NCBI GenBank assembly: GCA_900543415.1
Contig: UQRE01000030.1
Coordinates: 1 to 31,588, forward strand
Source of the DNA: an uncultured Dorea sp.
Lineage (GTDB): Bacteria; Bacillota; Clostridia; Lachnospirales; Lachnospiraceae
DNA: 31,588 bases
Direction: 5' to 3'
This document shows positions 31,535-31,588 of the stretch, in pieces (position 1 is the first letter of the stretch; each line of letters begins with the position of its first letter). The notes under the pieces are model-generated. The model made no database searches. It was given only the letters and a program-made list of their open reading frames with translations, and was not told where the DNA came from. A program made the position numbers and the translations under genes.

Positions 31535-31588
31535 CCCGAGTTTGACACTTGTGAAAGTAAAAAATGGCTACAAACCCAGTAAATATGG

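Noticed and set aside
1..31588. CRISPR array, rRNA or tRNA genes
   Set aside because: No regularly spaced repeat-spacer pattern, no rRNA signature and no tRNA cloverleaf was noticed by reading; a search program was not available.

Overview
The window reads as the chromosome of a low-GC Firmicute, most likely a gut Lachnospiraceae. The evidence is AGGAGG-type ribosome sites, sigma-A promoters, rho-independent terminators, the housekeeping families present and the type of integrative element. Genus assignment is inference and was not checked against a database.

Positions 1 to about 11,310 are the right-hand part of a decayed integrative and conjugative element (ICE). From the left there is a tight, AT-rich four-gene cargo operon (multi-pass membrane protein, unknown 171-aa protein, Cys-rich protein with a C-terminal PD-(D/E)XK-like nuclease domain, HExxH metallopeptidase) closed by a terminator. 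Then come scraps of the transfer backbone: a topoisomerase III cut after about 400 residues and fused in frame to downstream sequence, a small conserved ICE protein, and a protein matching only the C-terminal part of a Tn1549-type relaxase. Next are an XRE repressor with operator-like palindromes, a 73-aa protein, a lipoprotein, a hairpin-rich noncoding stretch, fragments of an ISLre2-type transposase and a cell-wall amidase, a second hairpin-rich stretch, a MazF/PemK toxin with a zinc-binding tail and no visible antitoxin, an excisionase and two tandem tyrosine recombinases. The element ends in a 303-bp region with four copies of TTACACGAA just upstream of uvrB. The recombination module looks intact but the transfer module does not, so the copy has probably lost self-transfer.

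From 11,356 to 20,321 is a DNA-repair and cell-shape block: uvrB-uvrA (nucleotide excision repair), then mreB, recD2 and comF, the last three nearly or actually overlapping.

From 20,379 to 25,636 is an envelope and signalling block: two uncharacterised membrane proteins, cdaA and its regulator cdaR (c-di-AMP synthesis), an HPr-type phosphocarrier where glmM is often found, and an LCP-family wall-polymer ligase. A bidirectional terminator separates this from the convergent pyrB-pyrI operon (aspartate transcarbamoylase) and a small CmpB-like membrane protein on the minus strand. The plus strand resumes with pheA (chorismate mutase/prephenate dehydratase, TTG start), a DUF815-type AAA ATPase and a MATE exporter. 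The window closes on a good sigma-A promoter for a gene beyond the edge.

The strongest candidates for something undescribed are the four-gene cargo operon and the two structured noncoding segments in the ICE remnant.
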